64,000 bases of DNA from Paracoccus aestuariivivens (GTDB lineage: Bacteria; Pseudomonadota; Alphaproteobacteria; Rhodobacterales; Rhodobacteraceae), in assembly GCF_009711225.1 (NCBI RefSeq), contig NZ_WMIE01000017.1, positions 1-64,000 on the forward strand. The letters are read 5' to 3'. A program made the position numbers and the translations under genes. Every line of letters begins with the position of its first letter. Position 1 is the stretch's first letter. Of this stretch, positions 41,986-50,932 are shown piece after piece. The notes under the pieces were generated by a model that was given only the letters and a program-made list of their open reading frames with translations, made no database searches and had not been told where the DNA came from.

Positions 41986-42366
41986 TCAGGCCGAAGCCAA
42001 GGCAGGGGCAAGTGCCGGCCAGGCATTGGTGAGGCTCGAGAGTGCCTGATCGATTAGCGCGATGCTGATCTCGACGCTTTGGGCCGGTCCGTGGCGTAGG
42101 CCCGCAATCACCGGTCCTTCGGCATAGGCCTCTGCGCTGGCGCGGTCGCGAAACAGGTAGGCACTGTTGCCACGCCCCGTGGAGTTATCCAGCCCCCAGA
42201 TCTTCCAGACCAGCCCGTCGGCCGCGACAGTGGCGGGGATTACCTCGTTGACAGCGGATCTAAACTGATCCGAGGGGATCTTGAGCTGATAGTTGACCAC
42301 AAGCAGCGCTGGCGTGGCCGTCTCTGCAGGCGTGGGCTGCGGGTCGATAAGGTCTGCCGCGGACAT
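41986..42366 (-). CDS. YdhR-family small monooxygenase-like protein
   Basis: This 126-residue protein has a dimeric ferredoxin-like fold. Family signs are LLVVNYQLKIPSDQFRSAVN, GLVWKIWGLDNSTGRGNSAY, LFRDRASAEAYAEGP and SVEISIALIDQALSSLT. Members are proposed to act on aromatic compounds or detoxify, but few have proven reactions. ATG 42366 has GAGGAG about nine bases upstream; the frame extends further upstream without conserved sequence. It is the first gene of the catabolic island and is separated by about 190 bp from the metallo-beta-lactamase-fold gene on the same strand. Confidence 0.8.
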   Translation of the reverse strand: MSAADLIDPQPTPAETATPALLVVNYQLKIPSDQFRSAVNEVIPATVAADGLVWKIWGLDNSTGRGNSAYLFRDRASAEAYAEGPVIAGLRHGPAQSVEISIALIDQALSSLTNAWPALAPALASA

Positions 42367-42558
42367 GGTTCTCGCTCCTCTCCGGCGCGAAGGTGAAGCT
42401 CCGAGCCGCATGTTGGATCCTGAGAATTCGGATGGCCCGACTGTACCACAGTTTAGAAGCGCTGGTGGTGTCGACGCCTTTTTTGCCGCCCGCAAGCCGA
42501 TAAATCCAGGAGCAATTTCTGCCTCGGATTGCACATGCACCCGAGGCAGGACTTCTAT

Positions 42559-43515
42559 TCAAAACCGATCCAAGTCGTTTGCGATGGTGACCTCGCCGCT
42601 GTAGCCGGCCGCTATTTCTGCTGCCAGCTTGGTAGGATCGAGGTGGCGGTGGTCCGTGCCGATATGGGTGACGACCAGCTTCGGGGTGTCGGAGGCGCTG
42701 GCGAGCTTGGCGAGGGCCTCGGGCGTCAAGTGGTGCTCGCGGAAATGGCTCTCGAGATGGCCAAGCTGCTCGGGGGTCAGGTTCGGGGCCTGAGCTTTGA
42801 CCAGAGCCAAGGTCGGTTCGACCTCGAACACCTCAGCCACTAGGAGATCGGCGCCCTTGGCAAAGGCCGCGACCTCGTCCGAGGGACCAGTATCGCCGGT
42901 ATAGAGGATGCTGCGGTCGGCCATATCGAAGCGTAGGCTGAGGGACTGGAACTTGTCATGTTCGGGGCTGTCCGGGGCGAAGCTGTAATGCGTGTTCGCG
43001 GCGGTGCTGACCGTCATGCCCGGAAGCTCCAGCCTGTCGCCGCCATGCAGGTCATGCGCAACGGCCAGATCCTCAGGCCCAAGCTCTGGCGCGCCGGGGG
43101 AGCCATAGCCCGCCTCCATCGCAGGTTTCAGCGCGGCGAGCAGGCCCGTAACCATCTCCTCGGTTCCGGGGGGACCGTAGATCTGGATCGGGTTCTCGGG
43201 ATTTGTCTGGACGCTGAGCGCGAGGATCGCGAACAGCCCGCCGATATGGTCGCCATGCAGGTGGCTGATGAAGATGCGGTCCAACTGGCGCGTCAGAACC
43301 CCCGCCTTGAACAGCTGATGCGCCGCATTGTCGCCGACATCGATCAGGTTCTGTGTGCCGTCCACGACAAGCAGATTGGCGGGCTGGCTGCGGCCGGGGA
43401 TCGGGATCGGGCCGGCCTGAGTACCCAGCGTGGTGAAACTGTTCTCGGCCATGGCCATCGAGGCCAGCGCAGCAAATGCGGCGCAGCTTGCCGCGAACAG
43501 GGAAGAAAATCTCAT
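42559..43515 (-). CDS. Exported metallo-beta-lactamase-fold hydrolase
   Basis: This 318-residue hydrolase has a signal peptide (MRFSSLFAASCAAFAALAS, cleavage near AMA-EN). The dinuclear metal motif is FISHLHGDHIGG; later ligands lie in HYSFAPDSPEHD, YTGDTGPSDE and VVTHIGTDHRH. Similarity is to the arylsulfatase/ribonuclease Z-like branch rather than to antibiotic-cleaving enzymes. In the periplasm it might hydrolyse an ester, lactone or sulfate of the compound degraded by the island, which is an inference. It is about 70 bp downstream of the outer membrane protein gene on the same strand, probably co-transcribed. Confidence 0.85.
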   Translation of the reverse strand: MRFSSLFAASCAAFAALASMAMAENSFTTLGTQAGPIPIPGRSQPANLLVVDGTQNLIDVGDNAAHQLFKAGVLTRQLDRIFISHLHGDHIGGLFAILALSVQTNPENPIQIYGPPGTEEMVTGLLAALKPAMEAGYGSPGAPELGPEDLAVAHDLHGGDRLELPGMTVSTAANTHYSFAPDSPEHDKFQSLSLRFDMADRSILYTGDTGPSDEVAAFAKGADLLVAEVFEVEPTLALVKAQAPNLTPEQLGHLESHFREHHLTPEALAKLASASDTPKLVVTHIGTDHRHLDPTKLAAEIAAGYSGEVTIANDLDRF

Positions 43516-43586
43516 CGTCAGTCTCCGGGGTCGTCCAGATGCTAAATCGCGAAGCCGCCCGCCGGATCAGCAGACGGCCGGGGTCA

Positions 43587-44675
43587 TCAGAAGGGCACGT
43601 TGAGCGAGAAGGTCATGCAATCATTCGCGCGCTTGCCGTTCAGCCCCTCGTGGCGGGTATAATTGGCGACGATGCCTGCACCGCTCTTGGTGACCATGGA
43701 GGCCCCCAGTGAGGCGACCACGAAATCCGGATCGTCGACATATTTGTCGAGTGTGTTTGTCCATTCATGCTCTAGCCCGATCGAGGCCATGGGCGACCAT
43801 TGCCCCGGAGCCGCCGCCTTTTGCAGCCCGATCTTGGCCCAGACCGTGCCGTAATCCTCGGTGTCGCCCTCGGGTCCGGAAACGAGTGCGCCAAAGCTGT
43901 TGCGTGTCTCTTCGAGGAAGTTGCGTTGGAACTGCGCGCCAAGGATCGGGCGCAGCACCCAGCCTTCGGGGGCCAGCGCGGTCTCGTCGCTGCGATAGGT
44001 TCCGATCAGTTCCGCCTGAGTGTAGAAGCGGTTGTCGTCCTGCTTATGGTCCAGCGTGATGCCCGGCGCGATGCGGATGCTTTTGTCCTGATCGCCCAGC
44101 ACATATTCGGCGCGGGCGGCGATGCCCCAATTGGCGTTGAATTTGCGCAGCATATCACCGCGCAGGCCGAATTCGTGCTTTTCGACCGTGCCCGAGCCAA
44201 CGACATCGACGGTCGAGCGGCCCAGCACCGCGCCAAAGGCATACATCGTGTCGGCATCGGGGAAGGTCAGGTATTGCACATCGAGCCGGGTGAAGCGCCC
44301 GTCCAGTTCGACCGGGTTGGGCTTGCCGTTGCCCAGCGTCGCGGCCAGCGTGTAGCGGATGAAGGATTTCCCGTCCGGCAGCGCCTGCAGGGCGGTCATC
44401 GGCATGACCAGCGCGCTAGATGAATCCTCATAGCCCGTTTGGGGCGCGCCGGGAACCGAGGCCGCGCCATAGGTCGCGCGGGCTTGCCCGATCCGGCCCT
44501 GCACGGTGCCAAAGACCTCATTCGAATAGAACGAGGGCAGCAGCCCCGCCTCGCCCAGATTGATCTGCGCCATCACGCCCGGCGGCGGGGTGAAACCCTG
44601 CGGCAGGCCTTCGGCTGATGCGGCGTTAGCGCAAAGCGCGGCCAAAGCCGCGCAAGGCAGCGTATATCTGTTCAC
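43587..44675 (-). CDS. Outer-membrane beta-barrel protein
   Basis: This 362-residue protein has a signal peptide (VNRYTLPCAALAALCANAASA). Alternating amphipathic strands (SFIRYTLAATLGNGKP, FTRLDVQYLTFPDADTMYAFG, EWTNTLDKYVDDPD) lead to a C-terminal Phe (TFSLNVPF), the usual outer-membrane insertion signal. It starts at GTG 44675 with GGGAGG nine bases upstream. It probably forms a channel or autotransporter-type barrel for uptake of a hydrophobic or aromatic substrate. I recognise no specific family. It is read toward the metallo-hydrolase gene and away from nothing divergent, with LysR downstream convergent in layout. Confidence 0.65.
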   Translation of the reverse strand: MNRYTLPCAALAALCANAASAEGLPQGFTPPPGVMAQINLGEAGLLPSFYSNEVFGTVQGRIGQARATYGAASVPGAPQTGYEDSSSALVMPMTALQALPDGKSFIRYTLAATLGNGKPNPVELDGRFTRLDVQYLTFPDADTMYAFGAVLGRSTVDVVGSGTVEKHEFGLRGDMLRKFNANWGIAARAEYVLGDQDKSIRIAPGITLDHKQDDNRFYTQAELIGTYRSDETALAPEGWVLRPILGAQFQRNFLEETRNSFGALVSGPEGDTEDYGTVWAKIGLQKAAAPGQWSPMASIGLEHEWTNTLDKYVDDPDFVVASLGASMVTKSGAGIVANYTRHEGLNGKRANDCMTFSLNVPF

Positions 44676-44993
44676 GGTGTTTCCTCCCACCTGTCGGTAG
44701 TGTCGGGGAACCAGCGCAGGCGATCACGCCCGCAAGACGGGTGGTGTCGCACCTCTCGCCGGATATTAGGTCAGGCGTCGCGTGCCAGATGCCTCTGGCG
44801 CACGGCCTGACGGGCTTCCCCGATCATGCCCCTGAACCCGGTGAAGCGGGTCCGGCACATCACTATCTGTTATCCTCCGTCGGAGCGGCGTATCTCCTCC
44901 GCCATCTCCTTCCGGGCAAATTAGGCAGGGGTTGGCAGATTGAAAAATTGATTCTCTTTCCGGCATGTATTCATGGAATTGATGATGAACAAT
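44676..44993. other. Gap between barrel and LysR genes
   Basis: About 320 bp upstream of the barrel gene and downstream of the LysR gene (both leftward). It presumably holds the promoter of the barrel-hydrolase unit. No motif stands out. Confidence 0.5.
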
Positions 44994-45905
44994 TCATTCC
45001 GCCAATACATCGCCCATCGCCTGCATGATCTGGTCACGTAGCCACATCAGTCCCGGATCGCGGCTGCGATGGCTCTGCCAACGGATGCTTTGACGCAGGG
45101 GCGGGCAGGGGAAAGGCGCGGGTTTGATCACAAACCCCCCGCGCCGCAAGGCCTGCTGCGCCAGCAATCCCTGAATCAGCGCGATCCGGTCGGTCTTTCG
45201 GATCAGCTCTGGGATCGACGAGAAAAGATAGGTCGACAGCACCTTATGCGGCACAACACCGGCCACCCGCATCGTCACGGTGGCAAAGCTCTCTTGGGCG
45301 GTGAAGGGTTCCATCACCACATGCGGAGCGGCGCCGAAGCGTTCCTCGGTCATTTCCGCTGTTGCATGGGGGCCGTCATCGGCGACCAGAACGACCAGAT
45401 GATCCTCGAACAGCAACTCATGGGCATGGCCCTCGGGGTCGATGAAATCTGGCAGGATCACCAGATCGGCCTCGCCTCGGTCCAGAAGCTGGCTGGGATG
45501 GGCATGCTGCGGGCGCAGGTTCAACTGGATGTTCGGGGCCAATGCGGCGATCCGCTGCGACAGCTGCGCGCCCATGACCGCTAGTGAGTAATCCGAGATG
45601 ACAAGGTTGAAGACCCGATCATCGGTCAGCGGATCAAAATGCGGTCGGATCCGGGTCGCGGCATCGACACGGGTCATGATCTCGCGCAGGGGTTCCTGCA
45701 GGGTTTCGGCCAACGGCGAGAGTTCCATGCTGCGCCCGACCTGCACCAGTAACGGATCGTCGAAGAATATGCGTAGCCGCCCCAGCGCGTTCGACATGGC
45801 GGATTGGGTGATGAACATCTCATCCGCGGCGCGGGTCACGCTGCGGGTCTTGATCAGCACATCCAGTGCAGCGAGCAGGTTCAGATCGAGCTTGTTGAAG
45901 CGCAT
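44994..45905 (-). CDS. LysR-family regulator, NodD-like
   Basis: This 303-residue activator starts MRFNKLDLNLLAALDVLIKT with the winged helix-turn-helix (TRSVTRAADEMFITQSAMSN, residues about 19-38) and LGRLRIFFDDPLLVQVGR. A two-lobed effector-binding domain follows. The N-terminus is that of the NodD/aromatic-responsive subgroup. The ATG at 45905 is the family's usual start; one 11 codons upstream would run into the operator. It is divergent from the dioxygenase operon across 131 bp containing a good LysR-type inverted repeat, so it most likely controls that operon in response to the substrate or an intermediate. Confidence 0.92.
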   Translation of the reverse strand: MRFNKLDLNLLAALDVLIKTRSVTRAADEMFITQSAMSNALGRLRIFFDDPLLVQVGRSMELSPLAETLQEPLREIMTRVDAATRIRPHFDPLTDDRVFNLVISDYSLAVMGAQLSQRIAALAPNIQLNLRPQHAHPSQLLDRGEADLVILPDFIDPEGHAHELLFEDHLVVLVADDGPHATAEMTEERFGAAPHVVMEPFTAQESFATVTMRVAGVVPHKVLSTYLFSSIPELIRKTDRIALIQGLLAQQALRRGGFVIKPAPFPCPPLRQSIRWQSHRSRDPGLMWLRDQIMQAMGDVLAE

Positions 45906-45923
45906 TTTCCATCCATTCAACAA

Positions 45924-45950
45924 TTTGGTAAATGACACCCATTCACCAAA
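45924..45950. promoter_or_regulatory. LysR-type operator in divergent promoter
   Basis: TTTGGTAAATG and CATTCACCAAA form an 11-bp inverted repeat (one mismatch) with a 5-bp centre, containing the T-N11-A pattern of LysR regulators. It lies about 20 bp upstream of the lysR start and about 90 bp before the dioxygenase gene, the usual place for the recognition site. Confidence 0.6.
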
Positions 45951-46036
45951 GCAATTTTTTAAATACTGCAGGCAAGGTTAATCCCACTGCAAGCAGGAAT
46001 TCGCGTGCCCTTGGCGCGCAGCAGGAGGAGAAAGCC

Positions 46037-46984
46037 ATGCGGATCATCGGACCGGATTACCTGGTCTTTGGGGTGGACGATCTTGAAGGGTCCAGGACCT
46101 ATCTTCAGGATTTCGGCCTGAAGCCCGTGCAACTGGACGCGACCGGCTGGCTTTACGAGGCGCTGGACGGTACCGGCGTCGTCATCCGCCACCGCGACGA
46201 TCCCAAGCTGCCGCCGGCGCTGCAGACCAAGAACATGCTGCGCCAGCAGGTCTTCGGGGTAGAGGATGCCGCAACCATCGATGCGATCGAGGCCGAGATG
46301 TCGAGGGACCGCCGAGTCACCCGTCTGGCCGATGGCGCAATCGAGTTTCAGGACGTGCTGGGCTTCGAGCTTCGTTTTCAGGTTACGCGGCGCCGCACCC
46401 TCAACATGCCGGCCGAGAAGATCAATGCCCCGGGCGCCCCGGCGCAGCGCGCCCCGAACGAGTTGGGCGTGACCGATGACGTGCCGGCCCTGCCGCGCAG
46501 CCTCAGCCATGTTGTGCTGTTCGTGCCCGATATCGACAAGATGGTCGAGTTCTACACCCGGCGCCTCGGCTTCGTGATCACCGATATCCTGACCGGGGCG
46601 GGACCCTTCCTGCGTCCGGCGGCGAATGACGATCACCACACGCATTTCTTTATCCGCACCCCCGCCTATATGCAGGGCTGCGAGCATCTCGCCTTCCACA
46701 TGGGCGGTCCGACCGAGTTGATGGTTGCGGGCGACCGCTTCACCCGCAAGGGCTATCAAAGCTTCTGGGGTCCGGGGCGGCACAAGTTCGGCTCGAACTG
46801 GTTCTGGTATTTCAATAGCCCGCTTGGCGTTCATTTCGAATATGACGCGGACATGGACAAACATGACGATGCTTGGGTCGCGCGCGAAGCGCCGAACGGT
46901 CCCGAGGCCTCGCAGGTGTTCCTGCTGCAATGGCGCGAGAAATGGGCCCCCGGTGGCGGCCCCGAGGGAGGAGCCAAGGGCTGA
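46037..46984 (+). CDS. Type I extradiol dioxygenase-like VOC protein
   Basis: This 315-residue two-module vicinal-oxygen-chelate protein belongs to the bleomycin/2,3-dihydroxybiphenyl dioxygenase fold. The C-terminal module carries probable Fe(II) ligands: His in LSHVVLFVPD, His in CEHLAFHMGG and Glu in GVHFEYDADMD. The N-terminal module (DYLVFGVDDLEGSRTYLQDF) lacks the triad, as in true extradiol enzymes. It would cleave an ortho-dihydroxylated ring. ATG 46037 has GGAGGAG about seven bases upstream. It heads an operon with Rieske protein, flavin monooxygenase, transporter and hydrolases, with the next gene overlapping by one base. Confidence 0.82.
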   Translation: MRIIGPDYLVFGVDDLEGSRTYLQDFGLKPVQLDATGWLYEALDGTGVVIRHRDDPKLPPALQTKNMLRQQVFGVEDAATIDAIEAEMSRDRRVTRLADGAIEFQDVLGFELRFQVTRRRTLNMPAEKINAPGAPAQRAPNELGVTDDVPALPRSLSHVVLFVPDIDKMVEFYTRRLGFVITDILTGAGPFLRPAANDDHHTHFFIRTPAYMQGCEHLAFHMGGPTELMVAGDRFTRKGYQSFWGPGRHKFGSNWFWYFNSPLGVHFEYDADMDKHDDAWVAREAPNGPEASQVFLLQWREKWAPGGGPEGGAKG

Positions 46985-47355
46985 TGGCCTCGCTGCCATT
47001 GTGCCATCGCGACGATATTCCAGAAGGCGCGGCGCGCGGCTTCCTGCCGCTGCCTGATGCCCCGCGCCGGGTCATCGTGGTCCGGCGTGGCACCCGGCTT
47101 GACGCCTATATGGATGCGTGCCCGCATTACACCGGCGGCACGCCCATGGCATGGCGTCGCGACGCCTATCTGAACGGCGAGGGCACGCATCTGGCCTGCC
47201 ACGCCCATGGCGCGCTTTTCGACATCGATACGGGGGCCTGCGTGTCCGGCCCCTGCCTGGGACGAAAACTGACCCGCGTGGCCCTGACCGAAGATCAGGC
47301 CGGGTATCTGAGCGTGCCCGCGCATGTCGCCGGTCGCGCCGCAAGGGAGGAATAA
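46984..47355 (+). CDS. Rieske [2Fe-2S] ferredoxin-like protein
   Basis: This 123-residue soluble Rieske protein has cluster ligands in CPHYTGGTPMAW (CxH) and CHAHGALFDIDTG (CxxH), which is the standard pair. Such proteins carry electrons to ring-hydroxylating oxygenases, or act as domains of flavin enzymes. No oxygenase alpha subunit is found in the window. Its partner is therefore unclear, and reduction of the extradiol iron, as XylT-type ferredoxins do, is one possibility. The start at 46984 overlaps the upstream stop (TGATG). Confidence 0.85.
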   Translation: MASLPLCHRDDIPEGAARGFLPLPDAPRRVIVVRRGTRLDAYMDACPHYTGGTPMAWRRDAYLNGEGTHLACHAHGALFDIDTGACVSGPCLGRKLTRVALTEDQAGYLSVPAHVAGRAAREE

Positions 47356-47356
47356 G

Positions 47357-48487
47357 ATGGCTGCAGCACAAAATGTTCTGGTCATCGGCGGAGGCTTTTC
47401 CGGCATGTCCGCCGCGATCATGCTGGCGCGAGGCGGGATCGCGACCGATCTTGTCGAGATCGACGCCGGATGGCGCAGCTATGGCGCCGGGATCAGCCTG
47501 CATGGTGCGACCCTGCGGGTTCTCGCGCAACTGGGCGTGATCGAGGATTACAAGGCCACGGGCTCCGCCACCGACGGGCTGGTGGTGCGCCTGCCGCATA
47601 ATGACCATGTCATCGTGACGATCCCGACCCCGCCGATGCCGGGGACCGGCCTGCCGGGCAATGCCGCAATCATGCGGCCGGCCTTGGCCGCGATCCTGTC
47701 CAAGGCGACCCGCGCTGCCGGCGTCAATGTCCGCCTCGGCAGCAGCTTCGAGACGATCACGCAGGACGAAGGCGGCGTCGATGTCAGCTTCACCGACGGA
47801 ACCAGCGGCCGCTATGACGCGGTGATCGGGGCCGACGGGCTGTATTCCAAGACCCGCGAGGTGCTGATGCCCGACGCGCCCCAGCCCGCTTATGTCGGGC
47901 AGGCGGTCTGGCGGGCCGAATTGTCGACGCCCGAGGGGATCGACACGCTCAACATGTGGCTCGGCAAGGGCGTCAAGGTCGGGATCAATCCGGTCGCACC
48001 GGGACGCTCCTACATGTTCGTGACCGAGGACCGGCCCACCAATGATTGGGTGGACGAGGGGGATCTGCTGCCGCGTCTGCAGGTGCTTCTGGACCGGTTC
48101 CCCTCGCCGATCCTGACGGCGGTGAAGCAGGGACTGAGCTTGGACAGCAAGGTGATCTATCGCCCGTTGGAAAAGCTGCTGCTGCCTCAGCCTTGGAATG
48201 TTGGCCGCGTTATGCTGATCGGCGACGCGGTACATGCCACCACGCCGCATCTGGGCGCGGGCGCTTGCATCGGCATGGAGGACGGCATCGTTCTGGCCGA
48301 GGAATTGCTGCGCTCCGGGACGGTCGCGGATGCCTTTGCCGCGCATCAATCCCGCCGCTGGAAGCGCTGCGAGATGGTCGTGACCAATTCCCTGCGACTC
48401 TCCGAGATCGAGATCACCGGCGGCGAGCAGGCTGAACATAACGCGATCATGGGGCGCTCTATGATGGCTCTGACCGAGCCGGTCTGA
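47357..48487 (+). CDS. FAD-dependent aromatic monooxygenase-like protein
   Basis: This 376-residue flavoprotein has the group A hydroxylase layout: NVLVIGGGFSGMSAAIMLAR (FAD ADP-binding), AVIGADGLYSKTR (the DG motif contacting FAD/NADPH) and MLIGDAVHATTPHLGAG (GD motif). These enzymes use NAD(P)H and O2 to hydroxylate phenols or hydroxypyridines, making the diol that extradiol enzymes cleave. ATG 47357 has GGGAGG a few bases upstream and lies one base after the Rieske stop. Position and fold make it the likely ring-hydroxylation step of the operon; the substrate is not readable from sequence. Confidence 0.88.
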   Translation: MAAAQNVLVIGGGFSGMSAAIMLARGGIATDLVEIDAGWRSYGAGISLHGATLRVLAQLGVIEDYKATGSATDGLVVRLPHNDHVIVTIPTPPMPGTGLPGNAAIMRPALAAILSKATRAAGVNVRLGSSFETITQDEGGVDVSFTDGTSGRYDAVIGADGLYSKTREVLMPDAPQPAYVGQAVWRAELSTPEGIDTLNMWLGKGVKVGINPVAPGRSYMFVTEDRPTNDWVDEGDLLPRLQVLLDRFPSPILTAVKQGLSLDSKVIYRPLEKLLLPQPWNVGRVMLIGDAVHATTPHLGAGACIGMEDGIVLAEELLRSGTVADAFAAHQSRRWKRCEMVVTNSLRLSEIEITGGEQAEHNAIMGRSMMALTEPV

Positions 48488-48554
48488 GCCGCCGCCAGGG
48501 CGATCAGGCCAGGAACATCGGCCGGCGGAGGACCGGCCCAAAGGGGGGAGAGAC

Positions 48555-49709
48555 ATGAGCGAAACAGGATTTGGCCCGGCGCCGACCGCGGTGCGGGGCA
48601 TCCGCGGGGCAGGGGCCGCAGCCCTTGTGGTCGGCCATTGTGCGGGACTGGTCGATCTGGTCGCGCTGCCGGTCTGGGTCGGGGCGCTGATCGCGCGCTA
48701 TGGCTTCGGCCCGCGCGAGGCCGGTGCGTTGGTCACGTTGTTCCTGCTGGGGGCTGTGGCGGCAAGCCTTGTCTCGGCGCGGAATTTCAACCGCGCGCCG
48801 CGCCGGGCTCTGACGGTTCTCGGCTATGCCGGGGCGGCGTTGGCTTTTGCCTTGGCCTCGCGGCAAAGCGGGTTCGCGGCGCTGGCGCTGCTGCATCTGT
48901 TGGGCGGTGCGGCAAACGGCATGGCGCTGAGCTTTGTTCATGGCACGATGGGCCGCGCGGCCAATCCGCATCGGTTGTTTGCCATCGCGGGCGCGGGGCT
49001 GGGGCTGTTCGGGGTCATCTATATGGGCGCGGTGCCGAAGCTGATCGAGCTTCACGGCGGCGCGGCCCTGTTCCTGAGCTTTGCCGCAATCATGGTCGTG
49101 GCCGCCTTGGCGTCGCTGCTGGCCTTTCCGGAAGTCTCGCTGGATCTGGGCCAGCAGCACGGCGGGCGTTTCGCGCCGGGCGTGCTGGCCGTCGTCGCGG
49201 GGGTCAGCCTGATGACCTTCAATCAGGCGATGGTGTTTTCCTTCGTCGAGGTGATCGGCCATGCGCGGGGCTTCGCCCCGCAGGCCATTATCGGCACGCT
49301 GATCGCAATTGGGCTCGTGAACTTCATCGGTCCCGCGCCGCTGGCGGCCTTGCTGGAAAAACACCTCGCTCCGCGTCGGGTGGTGCTGGCCGGACCTGCT
49401 GTGCAGGCCGCTCTGGCCTTGGCGCTGACCTTTGCGACGGCCTTCACACTCTGGGCTCCGGTCGCAGCAATCTTCGTGGCGGTTCAGATCTTCACCCATA
49501 CCTTCGCCTTCGGCCTGCTCGCGCGCATGGATCCTACGGGTCGGGCGGTGGCTGCGACCCCCGCGATGCTGATGACCGGCTCGGCCTTGGGACCGATCGC
49601 CGGGGGCATGCTGATCGAGGGCCATTCCATAGCTGCTTTGGGTCTCACGGCTGTGCTGGTCGCCGCCCTGTCCGTCAGCTGTTTCGCGCGCGGCACAAGC
49701 CGCGCCTGA
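48555..49709 (+). CDS. MFS transporter
   Basis: This 384-residue integral membrane protein has about 12 hydrophobic helices in two halves (for example AGALVTLFLLGAVAASLVSA and GPIAGGMLIEGHSIAALGLT). The N-terminal halves resemble YbfB/aromatic-acid-type major facilitators. It starts at ATG 48555 with GGGGGGAGAG upstream, 67 bp after the monooxygenase. It would import the aromatic or ring substrate, or export an intermediate. Lack of a long cytoplasmic loop and the short total length are typical of small MFS permeases. Confidence 0.8.
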   Translation: MSETGFGPAPTAVRGIRGAGAAALVVGHCAGLVDLVALPVWVGALIARYGFGPREAGALVTLFLLGAVAASLVSARNFNRAPRRALTVLGYAGAALAFALASRQSGFAALALLHLLGGAANGMALSFVHGTMGRAANPHRLFAIAGAGLGLFGVIYMGAVPKLIELHGGAALFLSFAAIMVVAALASLLAFPEVSLDLGQQHGGRFAPGVLAVVAGVSLMTFNQAMVFSFVEVIGHARGFAPQAIIGTLIAIGLVNFIGPAPLAALLEKHLAPRRVVLAGPAVQAALALALTFATAFTLWAPVAAIFVAVQIFTHTFAFGLLARMDPTGRAVAATPAMLMTGSALGPIAGGMLIEGHSIAALGLTAVLVAALSVSCFARGTSRA

Positions 49710-49771
49710 GCCAAACACCAACCGGTCGGGGCCACTGTCCCGGCCCGACTGCACTTTCGAAGGAGCCTGCC

Positions 49772-50932
49772 ATGGCCATGTTCAACTATTTCCCCAATTA
49801 CGTCTGGAACCTGACGGTCTCGATCGCGCTGGCAAGCGGTGCCGAGATCGGCGAGATCATGGACATGTGCGCCCCGCTTCTGGAGAAAGCCAAGGCGGGC
49901 GAGGATGCCGGAACCCGTGACTTCATGGTCGAATGGGTCCGTGTCGCCGACCGGCTGAGCGAGGTTGCCGCCGAGGAAGAGGCGCAGGGAAGGCTGTTCT
50001 CGGCCGGAGACAAACTCAAGCGCGCGGCACTTTACTATATCCTAGCCGAGCGGATGCAGGGCCAGGGCGATCCGCAGCGCATGGTGACCTATCGCAAGGG
50101 TCTGACGAATTTCCTGAAGGGCACGGAATATGCGGGCGAAAAGGTCCGCCGCTTCGAAATCCCTTATGGCGACAAGGTGATCCCGGTCCTTTACACCCCG
50201 GCCGAAGGCATCGAGGGCCCGGCCCCGGCGGTGGTCTATCTGAACGGTCTCGATAGCTGCAAGGAACTGCTCTACTGGTCCTTCCTGCCGCATGAGTTGG
50301 CCAAACGCGGCATCGCCTCGATCTGCGTCGATCAGCCCGGCACCGGCGAAAGCCTGCGCCTGCAGGACCTGCCCGCGCATTTCGACAGCGAAAAATGGGG
50401 CACGCCGGTCTATGAATGGCTGGCTGCGCGACCCGAGGTAGACCCGACCCGGATCGGCATCACCGGCATTTCTTTGGGCGGCTATTACGCGCCGCGTGTT
50501 TGCGCGCATGAGCCTCGCTTTGCCAGCGGTGCGGTCTGGGGCGCGAACCACAACTGGGCCGAGGTCCAGCAGAAGCGCCTCAAACGCGAGGGCGAGAACC
50601 CCGTTCCGCATTACTGGAACCACGTCCAATGGGTTTTTGGCGCGAAGGATATGGACGAATTCCTCGCCAAGGCCGAAGGGTTCAATCTGAATGGCCAGAT
50701 GGAAAAGATCCGCGTGCCCTTCCTTGTCACGCATGGCGCGAATGACCGCCAGATCAGCCTCGATTACGCGCATCAGGCCTATGAGCAATTGGTGAATTCG
50801 CCGCGCCGCGAGCTGAAGATCTTCACCGACCGCGAAGGCGGGGTAGAGCATGTCGGGGCCGACAACATGACCTATGGCCGGAACTTCATCGCGGATTGGT
50901 TTGCAGAAACTCTGGGCGGCAGGCTCTCCTGA
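49772..50932 (+). CDS. Alpha/beta hydrolase of the 2,6-DHPON hydrolase/FrsA-like family
   Basis: This 386-residue hydrolase has an N-terminal helical region of about 130 residues before the alpha/beta core, as in 2,6-dihydroxypseudooxynicotine hydrolase and DUF1100 proteins. The core shows VVYLNGLDSCKELLYW (oxyanion region), CVDQPGTGESLR, nucleophile elbow GISLGGYY, acid in THGANDRQ, and His in GGVEHVGAD. Family members cut C-C or ester bonds next to carbonyl groups in ring-derived ketones. ATG 49772 has AAGGAG about eight bases upstream. It overlaps the following gene by one base. Confidence 0.85.
   Translation: MAMFNYFPNYVWNLTVSIALASGAEIGEIMDMCAPLLEKAKAGEDAGTRDFMVEWVRVADRLSEVAAEEEAQGRLFSAGDKLKRAALYYILAERMQGQGDPQRMVTYRKGLTNFLKGTEYAGEKVRRFEIPYGDKVIPVLYTPAEGIEGPAPAVVYLNGLDSCKELLYWSFLPHELAKRGIASICVDQPGTGESLRLQDLPAHFDSEKWGTPVYEWLAARPEVDPTRIGITGISLGGYYAPRVCAHEPRFASGAVWGANHNWAEVQQKRLKREGENPVPHYWNHVQWVFGAKDMDEFLAKAEGFNLNGQMEKIRVPFLVTHGANDRQISLDYAHQAYEQLVNSPRRELKIFTDREGGVEHVGADNMTYGRNFIADWFAETLGGRLS

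Noticed and set aside
41400..42032. A 210-codon rightward frame before the YdhR gene
   Set aside because: It runs antisense into the YdhR-family gene and through the TTCTCG repeats. The translation shows no domain.
48638..50932. A 764-codon frame suggesting a fusion of transporter region and hydrolase
   Set aside because: The first part runs out of frame through the MFS gene. The hydrolase begins at ATG 49772 with its own ribosome site.
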